Source: Pseudomonadota bacterium
GTDB taxonomy: Bacteria; Pseudomonadota; Gammaproteobacteria; QQUJ01
Length of the DNA: 64,000 nt
Assembly: GCA_008501635.1 (NCBI GenBank)
Contig: QQUJ01000010.1
Coordinates: 620,001-684,000, forward strand
Direction of reading: 5' to 3'
Each line of letters begins with the position of its first letter. The stretch's first letter is position 1. A program made the translations under genes and the position numbers. The notes beneath the pieces were generated by a model, which had not been told where the DNA came from, did no database searches, and worked only from the letters and a program-made list of their open reading frames with translations. Shown piece by piece: positions 45,499-54,344 of the stretch.

Positions 45499-46089
45499 AT
45501 GAACTCCCCGCTCCTGCGCCTGCTGCTGGCGCTTGCCGGTCTGGTGGCCGGCGGTTTGCTTGCGGCCGCGGATAACGCGTGGGGCTGGGGTGCCGCGGCG
45601 CTCGGCCTGTGGCTGCTTTGGGAGTACGCACGCGATGGTGGAGTGAGCGCGGCTTTCGCCGCCTTCAAACGCGGCGATCAGGATGCGCTGCGCGGCGCGC
45701 TGCGTCATACACTTTGGCCACGATTGCTGGCGACGCACAAGCGCGCTTATTACCACTGGATGCGGGGCGTGGCGCTGATGGCGACATGCCGCTTTCCCGA
45801 CGCCCGCGAACAACTGCTGCTGGCAGCGGCCGGCGATATCCAGACCGAAAATGACCGCAGCCTGATCCAGTGCCTGTTGGCCGAGGTCTCCTTGCAGTTG
45901 CAGGATTGGCCGGCGACGCAGGAGCACTTGCGATTGGCGCGAAATCTCGAACATCATGAGCGGGTCAATGGCATGATCGATGCGGTCGAACAGCGTCTGC
46001 GTGAGCGTGTGGCCGAAGCGGTTCGGGCCATGACCCCTGCTCCAGTGCCGGAAACGCAGCTCTCCCCGGACGTGGACACAGAGAGATGA
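45499..46089 (+). CDS. Membrane-anchored TPR-like protein
   Basis: 196 residues. Two N-terminal hydrophobic segments (about 5-45, [19 protein letters not shown] and the next) are followed by helical repeats reminiscent of TPRs: YYHWMRGVALMATCRFPDAR and LIQCLLAEVSLQLQDWPATQ. The tail is acidic and Pro-rich. The stop overlaps the ATG of the PilZ gene (ATGA). Function unknown; an assembly or interaction role is only a guess. Confidence 0.75.
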   Translation: MNSPLLRLLLALAGLVAGGLLAAADNAWGWGAAALGLWLLWEYARDGGVSAAFAAFKRGDQDALRGALRHTLWPRLLATHKRAYYHWMRGVALMATCRFPDAREQLLLAAAGDIQTENDRSLIQCLLAEVSLQLQDWPATQEHLRLARNLEHHERVNGMIDAVEQRLRERVAEAVRAMTPAPVPETQLSPDVDTER

Positions 46090-46445
46090 GAAAACGACGC
46101 GAACGCCGCCGGCATCGGCGGTTGATGCAAAAGGAGAGGTTGTTCATCCAGATCATCGAATCCGATCAGGTGCCCGCACTGCGTGGTAAAACCATCTACT
46201 GCTCATCGGTGGATGTTTCCAGCAGTGGTTTACAGATCGAAATCGACCGCGAAGCGCCACCCGGGTGTGTTCTGGATATGTGGGTGGAGATCAAAGGGCG
46301 GCGCGGCCGGTTTTATTTGAGCGGCGAAGTGCGCTGGTGCAGCGCCGATGAGCTGTGCCGCAAGTTCCAAATTGGCATTGAGCTCAAAGAGCGCGATGCG
46401 ACCCAGGAGCAGGATTGGGCAACGCTGTTCTCGGAGATCGACTGA
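46086..46445 (+). CDS. PilZ-domain protein
   Basis: 119 residues forming a single PilZ domain. The c-di-GMP-binding parts are both visible: an Arg-rich RxxxR stretch in RRERRRHRR at residues 3-12 and DVSSSG (DxSxxG) at about 42-47. It is likely to bind c-di-GMP. It overlaps the upstream TPR-like gene by 4 bases and lies 5 bases before the carbonic anhydrase gene. Confidence 0.85.
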   Translation: MRKRRERRRHRRLMQKERLFIQIIESDQVPALRGKTIYCSSVDVSSSGLQIEIDREAPPGCVLDMWVEIKGRRGRFYLSGEVRWCSADELCRKFQIGIELKERDATQEQDWATLFSEID

Positions 46446-46450
46446 AAGAC

Positions 46451-47098
46451 ATGAACGACCTGAGTGATCTTTTCCAGCGGAATCGGGAGTGGGCGGAGCG
46501 AATTACGGCCGAAGATCCCCACTTTTTCGAGGAACTCGCCAAACAGCAATCGCCGCAGTATCTATGGATCGGTTGTTCGGACAGTCGAGTACCGGCCAAT
46601 GAAATCGTGGGAATGCTGCCCGGTGAACTCTTCGTACACCGCAACGTGGCCAACCTGGTGATCCAGACCGATCTCAATTGTCTTTCAGTTGTGCAATACG
46701 CCGTCGAAGTGCTGAAGGTCAAACACATCATTGTCTGCGGACACTACGGTTGCGGCGGTGTTCGTGCCGCCTACGAAAATCCCAAGCTCGGATTGATCGA
46801 CAATTGGTTGCGCACGATCAGGCGGCTCTATCTGAATCATGCGGAGGAGATCGATGGGCTGGACGAAACGGTCCGCATCGATCGGCTCTGCGAACTCAAC
46901 GTGATGCAGCAAGTTGCCAATGTCTGCATTACGACCGTCGTGCAGGATGCCTGGGAGCGGGGGCAGGAGCTAGCGGTGCACGGCGTCATCTACAGCATCA
47001 GCGATGGTGTGTTGCGCGATTTGGCCATGAACGTCTCCCGCCCCGATCAGATACCGGGGTTGGATCGGTTTGTTTTGTCGCAAAGGAGTCGGCGATGA
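46451..47098 (+). CDS. can: Beta-class carbonic anhydrase
   Basis: 215-residue enzyme interconverting CO2 and bicarbonate. Zinc ligands Cys42, Asp44 (CSDSR), His98 and Cys101 (HYGCGG) fall at the same numbers as in E. coli Can (220 residues). The catalytic Asp44-Arg46 dyad is intact. ATG 46451 was chosen from the family start MNDLSDLFQRNREWAERI. The stop overlaps the next small gene (ATGA). Confidence 0.95.
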   Translation: MNDLSDLFQRNREWAERITAEDPHFFEELAKQQSPQYLWIGCSDSRVPANEIVGMLPGELFVHRNVANLVIQTDLNCLSVVQYAVEVLKVKHIIVCGHYGCGGVRAAYENPKLGLIDNWLRTIRRLYLNHAEEIDGLDETVRIDRLCELNVMQQVANVCITTVVQDAWERGQELAVHGVIYSISDGVLRDLAMNVSRPDQIPGLDRFVLSQRSRR

Positions 47099-47289
47099 CA
47101 GAAGCTCTTGCAGAGCGCAGCAAGCGGTTGGCGGAGGCGGTGCGCGAAGCGTGCATCGCTGCGGCACTGGAAGGTTACGAGAACGCGGGTCTAAGTGGCC
47201 TCTGTCACGAGGGGCGCTGGGAGTGCGCGATCAGCGCCATGCGCATCGTCGATCTCGAAGCGGTGTTGGCCGCGTTAGAGGAGTCATGA
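47095..47289 (+). CDS. Conserved-looking 64-residue protein, function unknown
   Basis: 64 residues, mostly alpha-helical and acidic, starting MTEALAERSKRLAEAVREAC. A distinctive centre reads AGLSGLCHEGRWECAISAMR with two Cys. An AAAGGAG ribosome site is well placed, and the gene overlaps both neighbours by 4 bases (ATGA on each side), which argues that it is real. I recall similar unnamed small proteins in other gammaproteobacteria but no function. Confidence 0.7.
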   Translation: MTEALAERSKRLAEAVREACIAAALEGYENAGLSGLCHEGRWECAISAMRIVDLEAVLAALEES

Positions 47290-47654
47290 CGGCAATCGCC
47301 GTCACACGCGCCTACGACCCGCCTGCGGGGGAGAAAGGCTTTCGCGTGCTGGTGGATCGCTTATGGTCACGCGGCCTATCGAAGGCTCGCGCAGCCATCG
47401 ATCTGTGGCGGCGTGCAAGCACGCCGAGTGATGCGCTGCGGCATAGGTACCAACACGATCCGGCCAGGTGGGATGAATTTCGAGCGCGCGATGCGCAGGA
47501 ACTGAGCATGCAGGAGGCCGCGGTGCGTGAACTGCTGCAGCACTGCGCCGCGGGAACGGTGACACTGCTCTATGCATCGCGCGAGCAACAGCTCAACAAT
47601 GCTGTGGCGCTGCGTGAGTATCTGCAGGCGAGGGAGAACGACGTTGTCCGTTGA
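47286..47654 (+). CDS. DUF488 family protein (YeaO-like)
   Basis: 122 residues. The family signature VTRAYDPPAGEKGFRVLVDR and the following LWSRGLSKARAAIDLW are clear, as are RYQHDPARWDEF and TLLYASREQQLNNAVALREY. Function unknown in the whole family. ATG overlaps the stop of the 64-residue gene, and the stop overlaps the TTG of the next gene. Confidence 0.88.
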   Translation: MTAIAVTRAYDPPAGEKGFRVLVDRLWSRGLSKARAAIDLWRRASTPSDALRHRYQHDPARWDEFRARDAQELSMQEAAVRELLQHCAAGTVTLLYASREQQLNNAVALREYLQARENDVVR

Positions 47655-48264
47655 ATCTCGTGCGTGGCGCTACGAAATCGGGCTGCTCTCGCTGACACTG
47701 GTGGCGCTGATGGTGTCGGGAATGAAGCCTTACGACCGGCTCACCTGGTGGTTGGAAGTGGCGCCCGTGCTGCTCGTAATCCCGGTTCTTTGGCTTACCC
47801 GTGAGCGTTTTTCCCTGACCCGCCTGCTCTACACCCTGATCTTCGTTCATGCATTGATCCTGATCCTGGGCGGCCATTACACGTACGCGCGAGTACCGCT
47901 CGGCTTCTGGGTGCAGGATTGGCTGGAGCTGTCGCGTAACAACTACGATCGGCTGGGGCACGTGGCGCAGGGTTTCATTCCCGCCATGGCGGCGCGCGAA
48001 ATTCTGCTGCGTTGCACTCCCCTCGCGGCTGGGAAGATGCTCTTCTTTTTGGTCACTTGTACTGCGTTGGCGATCAGCGCGTTCTACGAGCTTATCGAGT
48101 GGTGGGCCGCCGCGCTGTTGGGTGGCTCGGCCGAGGAATTTCTCGCCCTCCAGGGCGATGTCTGGGATACCCAGTGGGATATGTTTATGGCGCTGTGCGG
48201 CGCCCTCGGGGCGCAATGGCTGCTGGGGCGATGGCATGACCGGCTGCTCGCGCGTGTGGGGTAA
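47644..48264 (+). CDS. YjdF-like membrane protein (DUF2238)
   Basis: 206 residues with about five to six membrane helices. The family motif [20 protein letters not shown] and the [20 protein letters not shown] / [10 protein letters not shown] segments with conserved acidic and His residues are visible. TTG at 47644 with a GAGGGAG ribosome site overlaps the DUF488 gene by 11 bases. Function unknown. Confidence 0.85.
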   Translation: MSVESRAWRYEIGLLSLTLVALMVSGMKPYDRLTWWLEVAPVLLVIPVLWLTRERFSLTRLLYTLIFVHALILILGGHYTYARVPLGFWVQDWLELSRNNYDRLGHVAQGFIPAMAAREILLRCTPLAAGKMLFFLVTCTALAISAFYELIEWWAAALLGGSAEEFLALQGDVWDTQWDMFMALCGALGAQWLLGRWHDRLLARVG

Positions 48265-48320
48265 GACGCCAACTCAGGTACAATAGTCGCCGTTTTCGCC
48301 TGGGTTTTTCAAAGTCGACC

Positions 48321-49715
48321 ATGCAACCCGTCATCGCCCTCGTGGGCCGTCCCAATGTCGGCAAATCCACGCTGTTCAACCGACTCACCCGCAGTCGCGA
48401 TGCGCTGGTGGCCGATCAGCCGGGACTGACGCGTGATCGTCAGTACGGTATCGGCCGCATCGGCGAGCGGCGCTTCATCGCGGTCGACACCGGTGGCCTG
48501 AGCGGCGAGGAGGCGGGGATCGATGCGGCCATGGCGGAACAGAGCCGTCAGGCGATCCGCGAGTCCGACGTCACCTTCTTTATCGTTGACGCGCGTGGCG
48601 GACTGACCGCCGGTGATGAACTCATCGCGCAGTTTCTGCGCACCGAGGGCAAGCAGACCTTTTTGGTGGTCAATAAAGTGGACCGCGAGGATGCCGATAT
48701 TCTGAGCGCGGAATTTCACGCCCTCGGTCTCGGTGAGCCGTTTCCCATCTCCGCCAGCCACGGACGCGGCGTCGAGGCGTTGATGGAGCGGGCGCTGACG
48801 CTTTTTCCGGTCGATGATTCCACCGCGGCGGACACCGAATCGGCGCAGGGGATACGGGTGGCGGTGGTGGGCCGACCCAATGTCGGCAAATCGACACTGG
48901 TCAACCGTCTGCTGGGGGAGGAGCGGGTGGTTACCTTTGACCAGCCCGGTACCACACGCGATGCCATCGCCATCCCCTTCGAACGTGACGGTACTCCCTA
49001 TGTGCTGATCGATACCGCCGGCGTGCGACGGCGCGGCAAGGTGGTCGAGGCGGTGGAGAAGTTCAGCGTCATCAAGACGCTGCAGGCGATAGACCAGTCC
49101 AATGTCGTGATCGCAGTGCTCGATGCGCGCGAGGGTGTCACCGATCAGGATGCCTCGCTCCTTGGGTTGATCCTCGAGAGCGGCCGCGCGCTGGTGGTCG
49201 GCATCAATAAGTGGGACAACCTGAGCGGCGAGCAGCGCGATCGCGTGCGTCGCGAGGCTGAACGCAAGCTGGGATTCCTCGAATTTGTCGATACGCACTT
49301 CATCTCCGCGCTGCACGGAACCAGCATCGGCACGCTGTTCCGTTCGGTCAAGCACGCTTATCGCTCGGCCATGCTGGAGATGAAGACTCCCGAGCTGACG
49401 CGCATACTCGAACAGGCGGTCATGCAACATCAGCCACCCATGGTTCACGGGCGTCGAATCAAGCTGCGTTACGCACATCAGGGCGGCAAGAATCCACCGC
49501 GCATCATCATCCACGGCAATCAGACCGAGCAGGTGCCCGAGGTTTATCGGCGTTATCTTGTCAACACCTTTCGCGCTGCATTGCGTATCACCGGTACACC
49601 GCTGGCAGTGGATTTCAAATCCGGTGATAATCCCTTCAAGGGCAAGAAGAACGTATTGACGCCGCGTCAGATCAAACAGCGCAAGCGTATGATGCAGCAC
49701 GTCAAGAAACGATAA
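48321..49715 (+). CDS. der: Ribosome-assembly GTPase Der (EngA)
   Basis: 464 residues. It has tandem G domains with [14 protein letters not shown] (residues 8-21) and [14 protein letters not shown] (about 184-197), and a C-terminal KH-like domain ending in [18 protein letters not shown]. Der is needed for 50S maturation. Length is close to E. coli Der (490). A TACAAT hexamer lies at 48279-48284, about 37 bases before the ATG, without a clear -35. Confidence 0.97.
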   Translation: MQPVIALVGRPNVGKSTLFNRLTRSRDALVADQPGLTRDRQYGIGRIGERRFIAVDTGGLSGEEAGIDAAMAEQSRQAIRESDVTFFIVDARGGLTAGDELIAQFLRTEGKQTFLVVNKVDREDADILSAEFHALGLGEPFPISASHGRGVEALMERALTLFPVDDSTAADTESAQGIRVAVVGRPNVGKSTLVNRLLGEERVVTFDQPGTTRDAIAIPFERDGTPYVLIDTAGVRRRGKVVEAVEKFSVIKTLQAIDQSNVVIAVLDAREGVTDQDASLLGLILESGRALVVGINKWDNLSGEQRDRVRREAERKLGFLEFVDTHFISALHGTSIGTLFRSVKHAYRSAMLEMKTPELTRILEQAVMQHQPPMVHGRRIKLRYAHQGGKNPPRIIIHGNQTEQVPEVYRRYLVNTFRAALRITGTPLAVDFKSGDNPFKGKKNVLTPRQIKQRKRMMQHVKKR

Positions 49716-49760
49716 ACCCACGACTGGCCAGGAAGGCCGATTGATGTGAAAGGAGTCACG

Positions 49761-50240
49761 ATGCCTTTGCTTCCCCTCTGGTTTCTGGTCATACAACTGA
49801 TGCCGTCAGCCTCGGTCGCCGAACCGCTGGTCCAGCGTATCGAGCGCTGCATACCCGATGGGTTCGTGTACCAGTGGCGCGATGCCGCCGGTCGGTTGTA
49901 TATGGGGGATTGTGCACCGAGCGACGCGCAGCAATTAAAACGCGTTCCACGGGCCTCACTTCAGCCTACGCTGATTCAATCACCACCGAAACCGGCCAGT
50001 AACCCACCGACGGTTGTGAGAAAGTCAAAAAGAAATTCGCGCTCCCGCGACGGGAAACTGAGTCCGGAAACCCTGAGGGGACTCAGCGCCAAGTGCCGTT
50101 GGCTCGTCGGGCGCATTGAACATATCAAGGGGCTGGTGAAGCAGCATCGCACCGGCTCTAGGCAACCCAGCATCTGGGAACCGGAACTTGACAAGCGGCG
50201 GGGAGAGTTGCGCAAGGCGCGCTGCGGGGTGAGCGTTTAG
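49761..50240 (+). CDS. Exported DUF4124-like protein
   Basis: 159 residues. A signal peptide MPLLPLWFLVIQLMPSASVA is followed by a short domain with VYQWRDAAGRLYMGDCAPSD, the pattern of DUF4124 (Tyr-W-x-D-x-x-G-x-x-x-x). A Pro/Ser/Lys-rich linker and a basic helical C-terminus with two Cys follow. The AAAGGAG just upstream supports ATG 49761; a GTG 5 codons earlier is in frame. Function unknown, probably periplasmic. Confidence 0.75.
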   Translation: MPLLPLWFLVIQLMPSASVAEPLVQRIERCIPDGFVYQWRDAAGRLYMGDCAPSDAQQLKRVPRASLQPTLIQSPPKPASNPPTVVRKSKRNSRSRDGKLSPETLRGLSAKCRWLVGRIEHIKGLVKQHRTGSRQPSIWEPELDKRRGELRKARCGVSV

Positions 50241-50364
50241 GGGAAGGCGACTACCTGGCTGAACCAGCCGGAGCTGGGCTTGGCAGCTATCGATTCCTGT
50301 AACACATTGAAATATCAATTGGTGTTTACTTTTCTATGCGGCTAATGACGTATAAGTAATAAGG

Positions 50365-50393
50365 TTGACGTAAAGGTTAACAAAGTCTATATT
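50365..50393 (+). promoter_or_regulatory. Sigma70 promoter of the MerR gene with overlapping operator
   Basis: TTGACG (50365-50370), a 17-base spacer and TATATT (50388-50393) form a near-consensus promoter. The expected transcription start falls at about 50399-50401, i.e. on the ATG, so the message may be leaderless; no ribosome site is seen. The -35 and spacer contain the near-palindrome TTGACGTAAAGGTTAA. Further ACGT-centred half-sites occur at 50347-50352 and 50392-50398. This fits autoregulation by the MerR protein (inference). Confidence 0.7.
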
Positions 50394-50400
50394 ACGTCGC

Positions 50401-50811
50401 ATGGAGCCCAGCACCCCTGATTTCTACACCGTAACCGAGCTAGCAGACGAGCTGGGAATTACCCCGCGTACCATTCGCTTCTACGAGACCAAGGCGTTGA
50501 TCAAACCACGGCGCGCGGGCACTACGCGGGTTTATACCCATCGTGAAAGAGCCCGGATGCAGCTGATTCTGCGTGGTAAGCGGCTGGGGTTTTCGCTGGC
50601 GGATATCCGTGAGTATCTGGATCTCTACGATGCCGATCCCCTGCAGGGGAAGCAGCTGCGTTTGCTCACCCAGAAGATCGATCGGCGAATCTCCGAGCTG
50701 GAGCAACAGCGCGAGGATCTGGAAACAGCCCTTCAGGAATTGCAGGAGATCCGCCAGGAGTGTCTCACCACCATCGAGATGCGCGAGCGGACGGAGACAG
50801 TGGAGGGGTGA
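50401..50811 (+). CDS. MerR-family regulator, LiuR-like
   Basis: 136 residues. The N-terminal winged HTH is FYTVTELADELGITPRTIRF and YETKALIKPRRAGTTRVYTH (about 8-48), followed by a coiled-coil dimerisation helix (about 85-130, SELEQQREDLETALQELQE). No Cys metal-binding end is present, unlike metal-sensing MerR proteins. Relatives (LiuR type) control branched-chain amino acid and fatty-acid degradation. It sits 46 bases before the thiolase gene, which supports that role here. Confidence 0.88.
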   Translation: MEPSTPDFYTVTELADELGITPRTIRFYETKALIKPRRAGTTRVYTHRERARMQLILRGKRLGFSLADIREYLDLYDADPLQGKQLRLLTQKIDRRISELEQQREDLETALQELQEIRQECLTTIEMRERTETVEG

Positions 50812-50857
50812 TGCCCTTCGATCGATTGACACCATAAGGAGTTTGCGGAGAGTGGCA

Positions 50858-51994
50858 ATGAAAAACGTTGTGATCGCTGAATATGTACGTTCCCCCTTCA
50901 CCTTTGCCCGCAAGGGTGAACTGGTAAAGGTTCGACCTGACGATCTGGCCGCCCAGGTCATCAAGGGGTTGATTGCCAAAAGCGGCGTGAAGACGGCAGA
51001 TATTGAGGATCTGATTCTCGGCTGCGCTTTTCCCGAAGGCGAGCAGGGACTGAATGTTGCGCGACTGATCGGATTTATCGTCGGCTTGCCACTGTCGGTG
51101 GCGGGTGTCACGGTCAATCGTTTCTGCGGCTCCTCCATGCAGTCGATTCACATGGCAGCCGGCGCTATCCAGATGAATGCTGGCGAGGCTTTCATCTGCG
51201 CCGGGATCGAGTCCATGACCCGGGTGCCGATGATGGGCTTCAATCCTCTGCCCAATCCCGCCCTCTACGAGGCGATGCCCGCCGCCTATATGGGAATGGG
51301 TGAGACGGCAGAAAATGTCGCGAAGAAATACAACCTCTCCCGCACGGAGCAGGATGAGTTTGCTGCTGCCAGTCATCAAAAGGCCGGAGCGGCACGTGCC
51401 GGTGGTCGCCTCAGCGACGAGATCATCGCCATCGATACCGGCAACGGTGTCGTGGATCAGGATGGGTGCATTCGCCCCGAGACCACCCCGGAAGGGCTGG
51501 CCGATCTCAAGCCCGCTTTTGACGAGAAGGGCACGGTGACCGCAGGCACCTCGTCACCATTGACCGATGGTGCCAGCGCCACGCTGGTGTGCAGCGAAGA
51601 GTACGCCAAGGCCAACGGCCTGAAACCGCTGGCGCGTATCAAGAGTATCGCGGTTGCCGGCTGCGCGCCCGAGATCATGGGTATCGGTCCGGTAGTGGCG
51701 ACCCGTAAAGCGCTGGAACGCGCCGGATTGAAGGCAGCCGATCTCGACATCATCGAACTCAACGAGGCCTTCGCCAGCCAGTCCATCGCCTGTATCCGTG
51801 ATCTGGAACTCGATATCGCCAAGATTAATCTCGACGGCGGCGCCATTGCCTTGGGTCATCCCTTGGGCGCCACCGGCGCGCGTATCACGGGCAAGGCGGC
51901 TGCGCTACTAAAACGCGAGGGCAAGCAGTTTGCCCTCGCTACGCAGTGCATCGGCGGCGGCCAGGGTATCGCCACCATCCTCGAAGCCGTTTAA
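50858..51994 (+). CDS. fadA: Acetyl-CoA C-acyltransferase (thiolase)
   Basis: 378 residues. Catalytic Cys90 is in [11 protein letters not shown]; the other active-site motifs are [24 protein letters not shown] and the C-terminal Cys in QCIGGGQG. Thiolase cleaves 3-ketoacyl-CoA to acetyl-CoA and a shortened acyl-CoA. GCGGAGAG gives a ribosome site for ATG 50858. The next gene starts 13 bases later, so the two form the thiolase/multifunctional pair of beta-oxidation. Confidence 0.95.
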   Translation: MKNVVIAEYVRSPFTFARKGELVKVRPDDLAAQVIKGLIAKSGVKTADIEDLILGCAFPEGEQGLNVARLIGFIVGLPLSVAGVTVNRFCGSSMQSIHMAAGAIQMNAGEAFICAGIESMTRVPMMGFNPLPNPALYEAMPAAYMGMGETAENVAKKYNLSRTEQDEFAAASHQKAGAARAGGRLSDEIIAIDTGNGVVDQDGCIRPETTPEGLADLKPAFDEKGTVTAGTSSPLTDGASATLVCSEEYAKANGLKPLARIKSIAVAGCAPEIMGIGPVVATRKALERAGLKAADLDIIELNEAFASQSIACIRDLELDIAKINLDGGAIALGHPLGATGARITGKAAALLKREGKQFALATQCIGGGQGIATILEAV

Positions 51995-52007
51995 GGGGAA
52001 CTCGGAC

Positions 52008-54332
52008 ATGGAAATCAACAAGGTTGCCGTCATCGGCGCCGGCGTCATGGGGGCCGGTATTGCGGCTCACGTCGCCAACGCCGGGGTACCGGTGGTACTG
52101 CTCGACATCGTCCCCGAGGGGGCGGATAACCGTAATGTGATCGCTGAGTCCGCGGTGCAGAAGATGCTGAAGACCGAACCGGCGGCGTTCATGCACAAAA
52201 AGAACGCCAAGCTGGTCACCACCGGTAATATCGACGATCACATGGAACTGCTTGCCGACTGCGACTGGATCATCGAAGCGGTCATTGAGCGGCTCGATAT
52301 CAAACAGGCGCTCTACAAGAAGATCGACGCGGTGCGCAAGCCCGATGCATTGGTCTCCTCCAACACCTCCACCATCCCGCTGGACCATCTGGTGGAGGGG
52401 TTATCTGGGCCGTTCGCCGAGAATTTTCTGATTACACACTTCTTTAATCCGCCGCGCTACATGCGCCTGCTGGAGATCGTCCGCGGTGCCAAAACCCGCG
52501 CGGACGCAGTGCCAACGGTGCGTGATTTCTGCGATCGCCGCCTGGGCAAGGGCGTGGTCGACTGCAAGGACACCCCCGGCTTCATCGCCAATCGCATTGG
52601 TATCTATTGGATCCAGACCGCGATTCTCGAAGCGATGCGCATGGGTGTGACAGTGGAAGAGGCCGATGCCGTGCTGAGCAGGCCGGTAGGTATTCCCAAG
52701 ACGGGCGTCTTCGGGCTCTCCGATCTGGTGGGTATCGATCTCATGCCGCACCTGATGACCAGCATGAAATCGACGCTGCCGCCCAGTGATCCCTTTCACA
52801 CGGTTGCCGAGATCCCCAAGCTCATTGAGCGCATGATCGCCGACGGTTACACCGGTCGTAAAGGCAAGGGTGGCTTCTATCGCATCAACAAAGCCGGTGG
52901 CCAGAAGGTCAAGGAAGCGATCGATCTGCAAAGTGGCGAGTATCGGGTCGCGGAAAAGCCACGCCTCGATAGTGTCGATGCGGCCAAAGGTGGCTTGCGC
53001 GCACTGGTCGAACACGCCGACCTGGGTGGTCGATACGCCTGGCAGGTACTCTCCAAGGTGCTGGGTTATGCGGCCGGTCTGGTGCCAGAGATCAACGACG
53101 ATATCCATGCCGTTGACGAGGCGATGCGCCTTGGCTACGCCTGGAAATACGGTCCTTTCGAGTTGATCGATCAACTGGGCGGCGCCTGGTTCGCCGATCG
53201 TCTGCGCACGGATGGTCACGTCGTGCCCGCGATACTCGAGGTGGCGGGCGATAAATCGTTTTATAGAGTCAACAACGGCGTCCTGCAGTACCTCACGTTG
53301 ACCGGTGATTACCGCGATGTGCCGCGTGCCGAAGGTGTTACCTTGCTCGCGGATATCAAGCGTCGCAGCGAGCCGCTGGCGAAGAACGGATCTGCCAGCC
53401 TGTGGGATATCGGCGACGGTGTGGTGTGTCTGGAATTCACCTCCAAGATGAACTCGCTGGATCCGCAGATTCTCGCCATGATCCGTACCGCCATCGAACT
53501 GATTCCCGCCAAAGGCTACAAGGCGTTGGTGATCCACAACGAGGGCAGCAACTTCTCGGTGGGTGCCAATCTCGGCTTGGTGCTCTACGCGGCCAACCTG
53601 GCCATGTGGGCCGAAACGGAAGCTATGGTGAAGGAGGGGCAGGATGCCTACAAGGCGCTCAAGTACGCGCCCTTCCCCGTCGTCGGTGCGCCTACCGGCA
53701 TGGCGTTAGGGGGCGGTTGCGAGATCCTGCTGCATTGCGATGCGGTACAGGCACACGCCGAGACCTACATGGGACTGGTCGAAGTGGGTGTGGGTGTGAT
53801 TCCGGGTTGGGGTGGTTGCAAGGAGATGCTGACCCGCTGGGTGACCAACAAGCGTCGTCCGGGTGGTCCCATGCCGCCGGTCATCAAGGTTTTCGAGACC
53901 ATCAGCGTCGCCAGCGTCGCCAAGAGCGCGGCGGAGGCCAAGGACTACCTGTTTCTGCGCCACGACGACGGTATCACCATGAATCGTGATCGGCTGCTGG
54001 TCGACGCCAAGGCCCGCGCCCTGGCGCTGGCTGCGGACTACACGCCACCGGAGCCGGTCGAGATCAGCCTGCCCGGCCCGACGGCGAAAACCGCTATGGA
54101 GATGGCGGTGGATGGTTTCGTCAAACTGGGCAAGGCAACGCGGCACGATGTGGTGGTTTCTGCAGCGTTGGCCGACTGCCTCAGCGGTGGCGACACCGAT
54201 GTGACCGAATCCCTCACTGAAGATGACCTGTTGGCTCTGGAGCGCAGGCACTTCATGCGCCTGCTCAGGCACCCGGATACGCTGGCGCGCATGGAACACA
54301 TGCTGACCACCGGCAAGCCGCTACGAAACTAA
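52008..54332 (+). CDS. fadN: 3-hydroxyacyl-CoA dehydrogenase / enoyl-CoA hydratase, FadN-type fusion
   Basis: 774 residues. The dehydrogenase comes first: NAD site GAGVMGAGIAAHVANAG at the N-terminus and catalytic His in ITHFFNPPRYMRLLEIV, then the dehydrogenase C-terminal domains. The crotonase domain is last (about 490-700), with both expected Glu in ALGGGCEILLHCD and GLVEVGVGVIPGWGG. This order is that of Bacillus FadN and the reverse of E. coli FadB. It performs the two middle steps of beta-oxidation. It lies between thiolase and acyl-CoA dehydrogenase genes. Confidence 0.94.
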   Translation: MEINKVAVIGAGVMGAGIAAHVANAGVPVVLLDIVPEGADNRNVIAESAVQKMLKTEPAAFMHKKNAKLVTTGNIDDHMELLADCDWIIEAVIERLDIKQALYKKIDAVRKPDALVSSNTSTIPLDHLVEGLSGPFAENFLITHFFNPPRYMRLLEIVRGAKTRADAVPTVRDFCDRRLGKGVVDCKDTPGFIANRIGIYWIQTAILEAMRMGVTVEEADAVLSRPVGIPKTGVFGLSDLVGIDLMPHLMTSMKSTLPPSDPFHTVAEIPKLIERMIADGYTGRKGKGGFYRINKAGGQKVKEAIDLQSGEYRVAEKPRLDSVDAAKGGLRALVEHADLGGRYAWQVLSKVLGYAAGLVPEINDDIHAVDEAMRLGYAWKYGPFELIDQLGGAWFADRLRTDGHVVPAILEVAGDKSFYRVNNGVLQYLTLTGDYRDVPRAEGVTLLADIKRRSEPLAKNGSASLWDIGDGVVCLEFTSKMNSLDPQILAMIRTAIELIPAKGYKALVIHNEGSNFSVGANLGLVLYAANLAMWAETEAMVKEGQDAYKALKYAPFPVVGAPTGMALGGGCEILLHCDAVQAHAETYMGLVEVGVGVIPGWGGCKEMLTRWVTNKRRPGGPMPPVIKVFETISVASVAKSAAEAKDYLFLRHDDGITMNRDRLLVDAKARALALAADYTPPEPVEISLPGPTAKTAMEMAVDGFVKLGKATRHDVVVSAALADCLSGGDTDVTESLTEDDLLALERRHFMRLLRHPDTLARMEHMLTTGKPLRN

Positions 54333-54344
54333 GGATGCTTAACC

